64,000 nt of DNA from Nitrosopumilus sp. Lineage in GTDB: Archaea > Thermoproteota > Nitrososphaeria > Nitrososphaerales > Nitrosopumilaceae. The position numbers and the translations under genes are program-made. Shown here one piece after another: positions 1 to 7,984 of the stretch. The DNA lies in NCBI RefSeq assembly GCF_025698945.1, contig NZ_JAILWM010000001.1:744001-808000 (forward strand), read 5' to 3'. How positions within the stretch are numbered: the stretch's first letter is position 1; each line of letters starts with the position of its first letter. The notes below the pieces were generated by a model that was given only the letters and a program-made list of their open reading frames with translations, was not told where the DNA came from and ran no database searches.

Positions 1-2863
1 CTGCAGATGCAGACTTTGTGATGGAGGCTTGACTTGATTGACCTCTAAAATCATAGTATCTTGCACCGATATCAACACCACTTACTGATTTTACAGTCCC
101 CCCAGTGTTTCTAGAACAATATTCAGATGGAATTTTGAAATGTCCTTGGAATTCTCCAGTATCAGTTCCAGTCTCAACAAGTGTGAATCCAGTAGAGTAC
201 AATCCATCAGACCCAGAAATCGGAGAGCATTTTTTGCCATCTGATACGATTGAAGACTTTAACCATCTTTCACCATCAAATGTAATCTCCATTAATCTGC
301 CAAATGGTTGATTTTCCTTAGTTAGTCCAAGATTTGCCAATCCAACAGTATCAGCTGCAGGATCATTAGGATATTTGGTAGGATCCACAACTGTAAAAAT
401 ATCAATCAGATCTGAATCAGTGTTAAGATCCTTATCAAAAACGGTTACAGTTACAACATCTCCAGGTTTGTATGATTTTGCAGAAAGGGCTATAGTTCCA
501 GGATAAGAAAGAACATCCTGTTGATCAGATACTCCAGTAAGTACACCATCAGGTCCTAAATCATTGTAACTCAAACGTGGGGCATCATTTCCCTTGAGCT
601 CATCAATGATTATGAATGTAGGTTCATCATCAATCGGGATTATTTTTTCATATGTTTTTTCATCAAATATGTTTAGTTGGTTTAATGCAATGAATTCTAG
701 ACTTCCTCTAAATTTTCCAGAATCTTTTTTGACTTCCTCCATTTCAAGTCGAATTATTTGGTTTGCAATCCTGTCTGCTTTTTCTAGACCATCATCAATC
801 AAACCATAAGAGAAAAAATCAGCAACTATAGGTCTAGTTTGTGTTCCTATATTTTGAATATTTGAAAAAGCAAACATCAATCCAATGGGTTCATTGCCAC
901 TAAAACTTTGGGAGAATAAATTAGAATGCAGAGTTTGTGGGTTTGCAATCTGTTTGGTTGAATTGAGATTTATCAGATTTTGCAGTCTAGTATCGGATGC
1001 TATTTTAATTGCAGTCAAATCATTTGTAGGATTTCCCAAAGAGTCAAGTATCGTAGAGGAAGATGCTCCAACTAACAAGTAAATATCTACGCTGTTAATG
1101 GTATCATTAAGAGAGCGAATATCATAGTTGAACATGTTAATTCCTTTGAAATTTTTAGAAGCATCAAATGGATTATTTATGGAATTGTGTAATTCCTTGA
1201 GAGGGGTTTTCAAATCAATTACAAGTGCATTTGCACTAGTTGATACTATAGGATCTATTCTTGCCCTGTCACTGAATTTTTCTACACTGGTATTAGTGAA
1301 TGTTCCAAGTATAGTTGAAGATAAAGTGAATTTATCGGCATTAGGTGTAAGTGTGAATCCTGAAAGAAATGATGATTGAATCTTTGTTGCGCCTTCTACG
1401 CCACTCTCACCTAGAGTGTATGGGTCACCAGTGCTCAAAGCAGGGATTGCCTTGTAGGCAGGACTAAACAAGTCAAGAACTTCTTTTTCCAAATTGTTTT
1501 TGTTGGCATCTGAATCAGTCAAAATGACAGGCATCTCCTCACCAGAGTTCCACTCAGCTCCCTTTACTTTTTCATCGAGGGACAATGTTGCTTTTCCAAA
1601 TCCGATTACTAGAGATACTGATTTTTTGTTATACTCTATAGTTGCAGATGTTCCCCTCAGTGCATTCTGAGTTGTAATTAGAACAGAATCGTTGTTAAAA
1701 TCATATGTCGTAAAGACACTGCTATTAGGAGATGTTTCAGTAATTGTTATTGGTTGCTTACCAGCTGCAATTGTACCAGCAGATGTTGCAATCAAAGATA
1801 TGTCAGTCTCACCATCGCCATTTGTTGCAGAGTTTTCATTGTCCTTGATGGTTAGAACATTTGTTTGTCCTTGTGTACTAGGATTTATCTTAAGAATTCC
1901 ATTATCTTTGAACATCAACGAGTTCAAACTAGGTACTAAATTGACAGCACCAGTAGTACCATCAGAATCTAGCATTCCAGATTCTTCATACAGTAAATAA
2001 TAGACAGAGGGGTTTGAAGTTGTTGTACCAAATGACCAAGAATCCTCATCAGTTGGATCTATGTTAAGTGAGAGATCGGTAATTTTGAGATTGACATCAG
2101 ATGATCTTGGATATGAAGTCCTATCAAGTTCATGTTTGATTAATTGTTCAGCATTATCAAATGTCAGGGTTGTTTGTTGTGGACCTCCCCCTCTGTTGTA
2201 TTGAATTACAACATTTCCACCTTTTGCAAAATCATATAGTTGAATAAATGGCCATAGATCTGCAGAGGCCAAACCAATTTGACCAAGACCTACACTCCCA
2301 CTTCCAGGATTGATAGTTTTTGCTTGCCTTACAACGTTAATGTTGTTTTTCGTATATGGAGTTGAAAAAGAGCAATCACTTGAAATTTCATTTGGTGGAT
2401 TTACTCCATTTTGACCGCCAATTCCTGTACCACTAAGAGGTATTGCTATTCCCTGAGTTTGACTAACGGATACACCAAGAACAGAAGTAGAACTAGTACA
2501 GAGAGTTCCAAAGTCAAGTCCTTTTCCAGTCAAACCAACGGTGCTATCTGCAATTTGAGCTTGTTTTCTATCTGCAAAATAAGCATACCAATTTCCATCA
2601 GTTGCCTGAACCATTCTCAAAGATTTTCCATTAATAGTAACATTGGGTTCTCCCTTTCCCTGTCCAGTATCAGAAAGATTTTGATCACGAATTACAACTT
2701 CTATTACTTGAGGACCGGAGAATCTATTATTTGTAGAAGGATTGTTTGCAGAAACATAAAGATTGGTAGTCTGGGCATCCACATTTGAAAAATTACTTAG
2801 AGATACACTTCCAGTAAAAATTAAAACAGATAATATCGCAACAGTAAAGATTTGATTTTTCAT
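1..2863 (-). CDS. S-layer protein, Nitrosopumilus type (C-terminus outside window)
   Basis: A continuous reading frame of about 954 codons runs from an ATG at 2863 leftwards off the window edge, so the C-terminus is missing. Residues 1-31 form a signal peptide (Lys-rich start, hydrophobic core, cleavage near VDAQ). The mature part is rich in Asp, Asn, Ser, Thr and Gly and poor in Lys, with repeated beta-sandwich-like units. These carry the signature ETG-x-[ND]-TG-x-F followed by a short strand ending in IP, typical of thaumarchaeal surface-layer proteins. The family forms the proteinaceous outer lattice around the cell, the only wall layer in these archaea. The long, single-gene unit with its own promoter fits a very highly expressed protein. 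It is most like the major S-layer protein of Nitrosopumilus; a minor paralogue is possible. Confidence 0.8.
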   Translation of the reverse strand, partial: MKNQIFTVAILSVLIFTGSVSLSNFSNVDAQTTNLYVSANNPSTNNRFSGPQVIEVVIRDQNLSDTGQGKGEPNVTINGKSLRMVQATDGNWYAYFADRKQAQIADSTVGLTGKGLDFGTLCTSSTSVLGVSVSQTQGIAIPLSGTGIGGQNGVNPPNEISSDCSFSTPYTKNNINVVRQAKTINPGSGSVGLGQIGLASADLWPFIQLYDFAKGGNVVIQYNRGGGPQQTTLTFDNAEQLIKHELDRTSYPRSSDVNLKITDLSLNIDPTDEDSWSFGTTTSNPSVYYLLYEESGMLDSDGTTGAVNLVPSLNSLMFKDNGILKINPSTQGQTNVLTIKDNENSATNGDGETDISLIATSAGTIAAGKQPITITETSPNSSVFTTYDFNNDSVLITTQNALRGTSATIEYNKKSVSLVIGFGKATLSLDEKVKGAEWNSGEEMPVILTDSDANKNNLEKEVLDLFSPAYKAIPALSTGDPYTLGESGVEGATKIQSSFLSGFTLTPNADKFTLSSTILGTFTNTSVEKFSDRARIDPIVSTSANALVIDLKTPLKELHNSINNPFDASKNFKGINMFNYDIRSLNDTINSVDIYLLVGASSSTILDSLGNPTNDLTAIKIASDTRLQNLINLNSTKQIANPQTLHSNLFSQSFSGNEPIGLMFAFSNIQNIGTQTRPIVADFFSYGLIDDGLEKADRIANQIIRLEMEEVKKDSGKFRGSLEFIALNQLNIFDEKTYEKIIPIDDEPTFIIIDELKGNDAPRLSYNDLGPDGVLTGVSDQQDVLSYPGTIALSAKSYKPGDVVTVTVFDKDLNTDSDLIDIFTVVDPTKYPNDPAADTVGLANLGLTKENQPFGRLMEITFDGERWLKSSIVSDGKKCSPISGSDGLYSTGFTLVETGTDTGEFQGHFKIPSEYCSRNTGGTVKSVSGVDIGARYYDFRGQSSQASITKSASA

Positions 2864-2911
2864 TTCGTGTTAATTAATGGACGGCATGATACGTAAGTGT
2901 TCCTCACAAAT

Positions 2912-2945
2912 TATGACGGTCATAGTTTTCATAATATTTAAGTAA
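2912..2945 (-). promoter_or_regulatory. Putative promoter and operator of the S-layer gene
   Basis: On the minus strand a TATA-like AT tract (CTTAAATATTA, 2934-2944) lies about 75 bases before the S-layer start codon. A perfect 11-base palindrome ATGACGGTCAT lies at 2913-2923, where transcription should begin, leaving an untranslated leader of roughly 50 bases. No ribosome-binding site is obvious just before the ATG. The palindrome is a candidate repressor or regulator site; its function is inferred from position only. Confidence 0.4.
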
Positions 2946-3012
2946 AAAAAGATATTTCTATATGGCTAACTTTTTGTGGTATGCCTTTATTATTAGGATT
3001 ATTCGAAAGAGT

Positions 3013-3858
3013 TTATTTTAATAAGGTTGATTTTTCCCAAGATAACTCAAAGAGAGAATCCATTATTCCAATTAGACTCTCAGAATCAGACCACCATGCA
3101 AATACTTGTTTTGTTGGGTGAGTGGCATTTCTCATGAAAATTAAAACCTGTTTTGAGTCATTAATTAGAAAACATATTTTATTTGATTCATTTGCAACTG
3201 TACGAATATTATCAGAATTTATCTCGGAGATAAATTCAGGAGGTTTTTCAACAGATGTTATCAATAGTTTTAGTAGGGATTTAGATTTATCTGTCCATTC
3301 AAATACATCAGAGTGATAGAATCGCATAACATCTTGTAAGCTGCCAAATATCTTAAAATCATCTACGCTGGAATTTATCATTTCTTGAATTTTATTCATT
3401 ATAGGGCCAGTACCATGAATCATCTGCATCTTTTCAGTCTTTGATTCATCAGTCTCTACGGCAAAGAATGGAAGTTCTTCCCACATTGTAGACAACATCT
3501 CTTCTTTGTCAGCTAGAGCGTTAACTTTGGTTTGTTCTTTATGGATTAAAATCTCAACAGCTTTTTTCAGATCTATTGCAGTGTATTTGGTAGGGTGTGC
3601 AAGCTCTGCTACAATTAACCCCAAATTCTGCAAAGAATTGATGATTTGATAAGTTTCAGTTCTAGGAAGACTGAGAGATTTTGCAACATCAGATGCAGTA
3701 TTGGATCCATATTTTCCAAGATAAACAAAAACTTTGACTTGGCTTTTTGTCAATCCAAATCCAATTAGTTCTTGATTAATCTTCTCAAGTGTAACATTAA
3801 ATTTCTGCAGTTGAGTTTCAGAATTGTTTCGAAATATTGTGATATCCTTTGAGGTCAA
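3013..3858 (-). CDS. TrmB-like transcriptional regulator, paralogue 1
   Basis: This 281-residue protein has an N-terminal winged helix-turn-helix at about residues 30-85 (LTKSQVKVFVYLGKYG, then the recognition stretch LPRTETYQIINSL). It continues into a helical linker and a C-terminal region like that of the TrmB family of archaeal sugar/metabolite-responsive regulators. It is clearly paralogous to the gene at 4409-5266: both share the same HTH and an almost identical C-terminus around VFAWWSDS and LFELSWEK. The start is TTG at 3858, supported by a GGAGG ribosome-binding site about 10 bases upstream and by overlap with the stop of a 43-residue ORF (TTGA). An upstream in-frame stop rules out a longer form. 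The effector is unknown; many thaumarchaeal TrmB-like proteins are not tied to sugars. Confidence 0.85.
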   Translation of the reverse strand: MTSKDITIFRNNSETQLQKFNVTLEKINQELIGFGLTKSQVKVFVYLGKYGSNTASDVAKSLSLPRTETYQIINSLQNLGLIVAELAHPTKYTAIDLKKAVEILIHKEQTKVNALADKEEMLSTMWEELPFFAVETDESKTEKMQMIHGTGPIMNKIQEMINSSVDDFKIFGSLQDVMRFYHSDVFEWTDKSKSLLKLLITSVEKPPEFISEINSDNIRTVANESNKICFLINDSKQVLIFMRNATHPTKQVFAWWSDSESLIGIMDSLFELSWEKSTLLK

Positions 3859-3986
3859 CAGGGTTCCTCCTGAACATCAGATTGTATAAGATTGTTTTTT
3901 ATTTTCTTTACAAGTGTGATAGTATTCTCTAAAATGTGTTCATAGTCTTTAAATTCATAATTCTGTTCAATTCTAGCTATACTCAT
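3855..3986 (-). CDS. 43-residue protein translationally coupled to the TrmB-like gene
   Basis: ATG at 3986 opens 43 codons (starts MSIARIEQNYEF, ends QEEPC) and stops in a TTGA overlap with the TTG start of the regulator. Its last codons contain the GGAGG site used by the downstream gene. A TATA box (4008-4015) lies about 25 bases before the ATG, so the transcript would be leaderless and begin with this ORF. The predicted peptide is charged and helical. Promoter, length and coupling support a real gene or a leader peptide; no family was recognised. Confidence 0.6.
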   Translation of the reverse strand: MSIARIEQNYEFKDYEHILENTITLVKKIKNNLIQSDVQEEPC

Positions 3987-4005
3987 AATGATGTGTAATT
4001 TTTTT

Positions 4006-4016
4006 AATTTATAACT
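4006..4016 (-). promoter_or_regulatory. TATA box for the 43-residue ORF and TrmB-like gene
   Basis: The minus strand reads GTTATAAATT here, about 22-29 bases before the ATG at 3986. This is the spacing expected for an archaeal leaderless transcript and makes the small ORF and regulator one transcription unit. Confidence 0.5.
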
Positions 4017-4155
4017 GGATCAGGTATTTCCCACATTTGGAACATTATTGCAGGCTAAGGATTGATGGATATCAAATTAAATGTCTAATTTGCACAAACA
4101 AGAGACTTTGAGCAATCAATAGTAATTATTAAAATCAAGAATACAAATTTTATGC

Positions 4156-4344
4156 ATGGATGTATACCAATTAGAGTTAGAGGCAGAATCGGCAAAAGAG
4201 AACCTATTACAAACAATTCAAAATAATCATGAGAACCCAGATTCACATTTTATTATAAAGGCAATCAAAGACTATGTGAGAAATTATGAAAAATATAATT
4301 TTGAGAAAAAAAGAATGCTGGAATTTATCTCAAATGAGTTTTAG
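4156..4344 (+). CDS. Small charged helical protein, unknown function
   Basis: A 62-residue ORF starts at ATG 4156 (MDVYQLELEAESAKEN) in the gap between the two TrmB-like genes, on the opposite strand. It is predicted to be almost entirely alpha-helical, with many Glu, Lys and Asn, and has no membrane segment or cysteine. An AT tract (TATTAAAA) lies about 25 bases upstream as a possible promoter. The end converges on the second TrmB-like gene. No family was recognised; it might be a small partner of the neighbouring regulators, but only position suggests this. Confidence 0.5.
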   Translation: MDVYQLELEAESAKENLLQTIQNNHENPDSHFIIKAIKDYVRNYEKYNFEKKRMLEFISNEF

Positions 4345-4408
4345 AAAACAACCATATCAAATATCCATAAAGTAGATTTAACAACTAATTATAGATAAAC
4401 ACAATTAC

Positions 4409-5266
4409 TCAATATAGCATCTCTCCTTTTTCCCAAGAGAGTTCAAATAATGAATTCATCATATCGACTAGCGTATCAGAGTCAGACCACCATGCAAATA
4501 CTTGACGTGTTGGATGATTTGCATTTCTCATAAATATTAAAATCTCTTTTTTGTCATTTACAATAAAGCATTTGTTTTCAACATTTGAGGCAATTATACG
4601 AATACTGTCAGAATCAAACTTAGCAAGGAATTCAGGTATTTTATTTAATGGAGATATTACAATTTTGAGATTTGTTGATGCGTTTGCAATCCAATCAAAC
4701 ACGTTAGAATTATACAGTCTAATCAAATCAGAAACACTTCCATAAATTTTAAAATCACTTTTACTGGAACTAATCATTTCACGTATTTTGTTAGTGATTG
4801 GACCTATTCCATTTAGTAATTGCATCTTTTCAGATTTGGATTCATCAGTTTCCACCATAAAAAAAGGAATTTCTTTCCACATCTTAGACAAGGATTCTTC
4901 TTTGTTTGCCAGAATGTCAATTCTCTCTTGCTCTTGCTTTACTAAGGTAGAAATGGCTTCTTTCATTTCTTTTGCAGTATATTTTGTAGGATGGGATAAT
5001 TCTGCAACTACCAATCCATAATTCTGTAATGAGTTTACCAGATGATATGTTTCAGTTCTTGGTAACTGTAAAGCTTTTGCTATCTCTGAAGCTGTTTTGG
5101 ATCCATACTTACCAAGATAGATGAATACCTTGGCCTGACTTTTGGTTAGGCCAAAATTAATCAACTCATTTCTTATCTTCTCAAGAGTGAGTTTGTGTTT
5201 GTATATTTCAGTGTCTGATTCAAAATCAAGCAATTTATTGAATGTAGGCGGGATTGAGTCTGGCAA
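4409..5266 (-). CDS. TrmB-like transcriptional regulator, paralogue 2
   Basis: A 285-residue protein with the same build as the gene at 3013-3858: winged HTH around residues 35-90 (LTKSQAKVFIYLGKYG, LPRTETYHLVNSL), linker helix, and a C-terminal domain ending in the shared VFAWWSDS and LFELSWEKGEM stretch. The two are similar over their whole length, so they arose by tandem duplication. The start is TTG at 5266; no ATG or GTG exists between it and the upstream in-frame stop. A good TATA box (CTTATAAAAC, 5287-5296) sits about 26 bases before the TTG, which implies a leaderless TTG-initiated message. The ligand and targets are unknown. Confidence 0.85.
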   Translation of the reverse strand: MPDSIPPTFNKLLDFESDTEIYKHKLTLEKIRNELINFGLTKSQAKVFIYLGKYGSKTASEIAKALQLPRTETYHLVNSLQNYGLVVAELSHPTKYTAKEMKEAISTLVKQEQERIDILANKEESLSKMWKEIPFFMVETDESKSEKMQLLNGIGPITNKIREMISSSKSDFKIYGSVSDLIRLYNSNVFDWIANASTNLKIVISPLNKIPEFLAKFDSDSIRIIASNVENKCFIVNDKKEILIFMRNANHPTRQVFAWWSDSDTLVDMMNSLFELSWEKGEMLY

Positions 5267-5501
5267 TGTGAATATAGTAAATGATTGTTTTATAAGACTT
5301 TTCTAGTAAAGAAAACACAAGACAATAGGTAAAATATTAAAAAAGATTTTCCCATTTAGTAAATTCTAATCAGTGAAAAATAGGATCAACAGTGTTTTTT
5401 CAATAAACACAAAACGAGTAGACGGGTTATTTTGGTAAAAATTTATGATATTGTATTATAATTTCAAATTACTTACCTCAAATATCAAGAGACTAGTTAA
5501 A

Positions 5502-5657
5502 ATGGGATTAAAACAGTACAATACCATGAAAGCAAAATTTAATGGAAAATGTGTTGAATGTGGAGGAGATATTAAAGTTGGAAAAGAGATCCTAAAAAAT
5601 TCTAGCGAAAAATGGGTCCATAAAGCATGCTCGGATCTAGAAGATGAATTGCCGTAA
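5502..5657 (+). CDS. Small zinc-binding protein, CxxC...HxxC type
   Basis: The protein has a single treble-clef or LIM-like metal site: CVECGG, then WVHKACSD about 20 residues later (C-x2-C and H-x2-C). The frame is open from 5445, but a TATA box (TATTATAA, 5454-5461) puts the transcript start near 5483, so the ATG at 5502 (MGLKQYN) or 5526 (MKAKFNG) is the likelier start; I chose 5502. Proteins of this kind are common in thaumarchaeotes and may bind nucleic acid or other proteins. The function is unknown. Confidence 0.65.
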   Translation: MGLKQYNTMKAKFNGKCVECGGDIKVGKEILKNSSEKWVHKACSDLEDELP

Positions 5658-5717
5658 ATAAAATTGGAATGAATTAGTCATAAATTTTTTAAATTACCTC
5701 AAATAATTAGATTCACC

Positions 5718-6137
5718 ATGAGTAAATCAGGCCTAGTTTTAATGGCAACAGCTATCGCAGTAATTGGAATCATGATGATTCCTGAAAACATTTCAGCTGA
5801 GCAAAACAGCGTTACAGTAACTCCAATTAACGAAGAAATTAGTCTGAAACAGACCATAACTACAATGAATGTTCCTGAAGATAACACACTCCCATGGGGG
5901 ACTGTTAGAGGAGCACCATCAGACTATGTAGAAAGGTATCCAATAATCATTCAATTTTACAAAGGAGAAGATCCTGTGCATTTTGCACAAGTTGATGTCA
6001 AAGGAGATGGCTCTTATGAATACAAATTCAGAGTTAGAAACGTAGATTTAGAAACTGGAGAGGCAGTAAACATATTCCAAGGGGAATACACCGTAAAAAT
6101 ATTTAGAGTAATTCCAAATTCCAGTGAAACGATTTAG
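5718..6137 (+). CDS. Small secreted beta-rich protein, unknown function
   Basis: This 139-residue protein starts with a signal peptide (residues 1-27, hydrophobic core LVLMATAIAVIGIMMI, cleavage near ISA-EQ). It is followed by a compact domain of alternating short strands with VDVKGDGSYEYKFRVR and EYTVKIFRV, suggesting a beta sandwich. An AT-rich promoter element lies about 25-30 bases before the ATG, so the message would have almost no leader. It is probably anchored or free outside the membrane under the S-layer. No specific family was recognised. Confidence 0.7.
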   Translation: MSKSGLVLMATAIAVIGIMMIPENISAEQNSVTVTPINEEISLKQTITTMNVPEDNTLPWGTVRGAPSDYVERYPIIIQFYKGEDPVHFAQVDVKGDGSYEYKFRVRNVDLETGEAVNIFQGEYTVKIFRVIPNSSETI

Positions 6138-6211
6138 CATAACCATTTGTTAGATTATGTCCTCCCAGTAAGAGAATTCATATACTGAAGAAATTTTTGA
6201 AGAGCTAGAAA

Positions 6212-6751
6212 ATGAGTAAGAATTTTTGGCATGATATTGAACCTGGAAATGATATTCCTGAAATTATCAATGTCGTAGTAGAGATTCCAAAAGGTTCAAT
6301 GAACAAATACGAATATGACAAAAAGCACAACATGGTAAAACTTGATAGGGTTTTGTTCTCACCATTTCATTATCCTGGAGATTATGGTCTGGTTCCTCAG
6401 ACTTTGTCGGATGATGGAGATCCACTTGATGCATTAGTATTAGTCACAAATCCAACATACCCAGGAATTTTAATTGAGGCAAGACCAATAGGATTGCTTC
6501 AAATGAAAGACGATGGCAAATTGGATGACAAGATAATTTGCGTTGCAACAAATGATCCCAGATACCTTCATACTACAGATATTTCAAATGTAGAAGATCA
6601 TTATAGATCTGAGATTGCGCATTTTTTCCAAGTATACAAAGATCTCGAAGGCAAAAAAGTAGAGATCATAGGTTGGAAGTCAGCTAAAGAGGCCAAGGTT
6701 GTAATTATTGATTCAATAAAGAGATACAAAGACACTTTGAAAAAATATTAG
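6212..6751 (+). CDS. ppa: Inorganic pyrophosphatase, family I
   Basis: A 179-residue cytoplasmic enzyme that hydrolyses pyrophosphate to two phosphates and so pulls biosynthetic reactions forward. The family signature DGDPLDALVL (about residues 68-77) carries the metal-binding aspartates. Other family I landmarks are the early KYEYDKK stretch, the DRVLFSPFHYPGDYG segment and the C-terminal WKSAKEA. The length is that of prokaryotic hexameric enzymes. A TATA-like ATTCATATACT lies about 30 bases before the ATG. A membrane pyrophosphatase is also present at 49248-51287, so the cell can both waste and conserve pyrophosphate energy. Confidence 0.97.
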   Translation: MSKNFWHDIEPGNDIPEIINVVVEIPKGSMNKYEYDKKHNMVKLDRVLFSPFHYPGDYGLVPQTLSDDGDPLDALVLVTNPTYPGILIEARPIGLLQMKDDGKLDDKIICVATNDPRYLHTTDISNVEDHYRSEIAHFFQVYKDLEGKKVEIIGWKSAKEAKVVIIDSIKRYKDTLKKY

Positions 6752-6752
6752 C

Positions 6753-7007
6753 ATGACAAAAGTATGTGAACATTTCTCAATTAAAGACAATATTTCACCA
6801 AAGACTAAAAGCTGTGAAGAGTGTGAAAAAGAACATCTTCCAGTAGTAGCAATTAGAATGTGTTTAATCTGTGGTCATGTTGGATGTTGTGATTCATCAA
6901 TTGGAAAACATGCAACAAAACACTTTGAGGAGACAGGACATCCTGTAATAAAGGCAATTCCAGAAAACACTTGGAAATGGTGTTACATACACAAAGAATA
7001 TTATTAA
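6753..7007 (+). CDS. UBP-type zinc finger protein
   Basis: An 84-residue protein made of just one zinc finger of the UBP (BUZ) type. The ligand pattern C-x-H near the N-terminus, CEEC, CLICGHVGCC, HATKHFEETGHP and a C-terminal WCYIH matches the family. In eukaryotes this fold binds the free C-terminal Gly-Gly of ubiquitin; free-standing copies exist in bacteria and archaea with unknown ligands. It starts one base after the ppa stop and is likely cotranscribed with it. A ubiquitin-like ligand is inference from the fold only. Confidence 0.85.
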   Translation: MTKVCEHFSIKDNISPKTKSCEECEKEHLPVVAIRMCLICGHVGCCDSSIGKHATKHFEETGHPVIKAIPENTWKWCYIHKEYY

Positions 7008-7125
7008 AAAACTAAAAAAAGTCCATTGCCCAAATAGCAGTTAAAAAATAACAACATATCAATAAACAATCCCAAAAATGGGAATTTCATACCTAGTTTT
7101 TATACAAATTTTATAACCAAATTAC

Positions 7126-7239
7126 ATGACATCCCAACTAATCGAAATTCCTAATTTGATTAGTTTGGAAATGTACACATTATTTCATCAAACAGAAACA
7201 GTTTTGTCAAAAATTAAATCTTTGAAAAAAATAGCATGA
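7126..7239 (+). CDS. Candidate 37-residue small protein
   Basis: ATG at 7126 opens a 37-codon frame (starts MTSQLIEIPNLISLEMY, ends in KIKSLKKIA). A TATA-like TTTTTATA at about 7097-7104 lies about 25 bases upstream, the correct spacing for a leaderless message. The 3' end overlaps the convergent gene at 7214 by 26 bases. The peptide looks like an amphipathic helix with a basic tail. This call rests on promoter position alone. Confidence 0.35.
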   Translation: MTSQLIEIPNLISLEMYTLFHQTETVLSKIKSLKKIA

Positions 7240-7984
7240 TAGATTTTTCAAATGAGTGATTTAATTTCTCAAGATGAGAATTATCAGTTTTTAGTGTTCT
7301 ATCATCAAACCAAGGCTCCGATAAATACAAACTTCTGTTCATCTCAACTTGGATCCATGGGATCGGATTATTTCCATATGTTTTGGTAATATGCCCACCA
7401 TGAAATGGATCATTAAGAGATATATCATCTCTTTTAATTGAGAATGATTTTGAAATACAATCAGCTAAGAGTTCTAGCATTTCAGCAGAGGATGTTTCAC
7501 CATCTTGATTAGAAATACAAAACAGAGGTCTTTTTTTGTTGTTGCCATCAGGGGAGACATTTGGAGCAATGGCAGCCATAGAATGACAATCAAGACACAG
7601 TTGTAAATCTAGTTCATGAGTACTCTTTTGAATTTCTCGATGATATGGCAGATAGTACTTTTCAATCAATGTTTTTCTAAGAGAGTCATCTGGTTCCTTA
7701 CCTGAAATATAGATTGGTTTTTGATAACATGTTGCACTTTTTATCAGACCGTCAGGATTTTTTGGTGGAAGATCTTGTAATGAACGATTAAGATCTACAA
7801 ATGCTCTTGCAATATCAGATTTGATTACTTTTTGAACTTTGTCCTCAAGATCATAAATCTCAATTACAAAAGGATCAGAGTCATCAAACTGATCTTTTTC
7901 TGTAATGCACAAATGCCCATCAAGTTCTGGAGGTTTTTGTGTTCCACCATGAGGAATTGATAACAATATTGGAAATTTACTCAA
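7214..7984 (-). CDS. N-formylglutamate amidohydrolase-like hydrolase
   Basis: A 256-residue protein of the N-formylglutamate amidohydrolase (HutG/FGase) family, zinc-dependent amidases related to carboxypeptidase-type folds. Seen in sequence: N-terminal LLSIPHGGT, the LDLQLCLDCHSMA stretch with its DxHxM core, and DPFHGGHIT further on. It starts at TTG 7984 in a TTGA overlap with the stop of the gamma-glutamyltransferase gene, so the two are translated from one message. Together they suggest recovery of glutamate from formyl- or gamma-glutamyl compounds; the true substrate is not known. Confidence 0.8.
   Translation of the reverse strand: MSKFPILLSIPHGGTQKPPELDGHLCITEKDQFDDSDPFVIEIYDLEDKVQKVIKSDIARAFVDLNRSLQDLPPKNPDGLIKSATCYQKPIYISGKEPDDSLRKTLIEKYYLPYHREIQKSTHELDLQLCLDCHSMAAIAPNVSPDGNNKKRPLFCISNQDGETSSAEMLELLADCISKSFSIKRDDISLNDPFHGGHITKTYGNNPIPWIQVEMNRSLYLSEPWFDDRTLKTDNSHLEKLNHSFEKSIMLFFSKI

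Noticed and set aside
105-2788. Several plus-strand frames of 60-125 codons across the S-layer gene
   Set aside because: They are antisense shadows of a long minus-strand frame with signal peptide and S-layer signatures.
2981-3124. 47-codon plus-strand frame starting in a GTGGTATGCC motif
   Set aside because: It overlaps the 3' end of the TrmB-like gene over almost its whole length and shows no motif, although a TATA-like element lies about 25 bases upstream; kept only as a motif copy.
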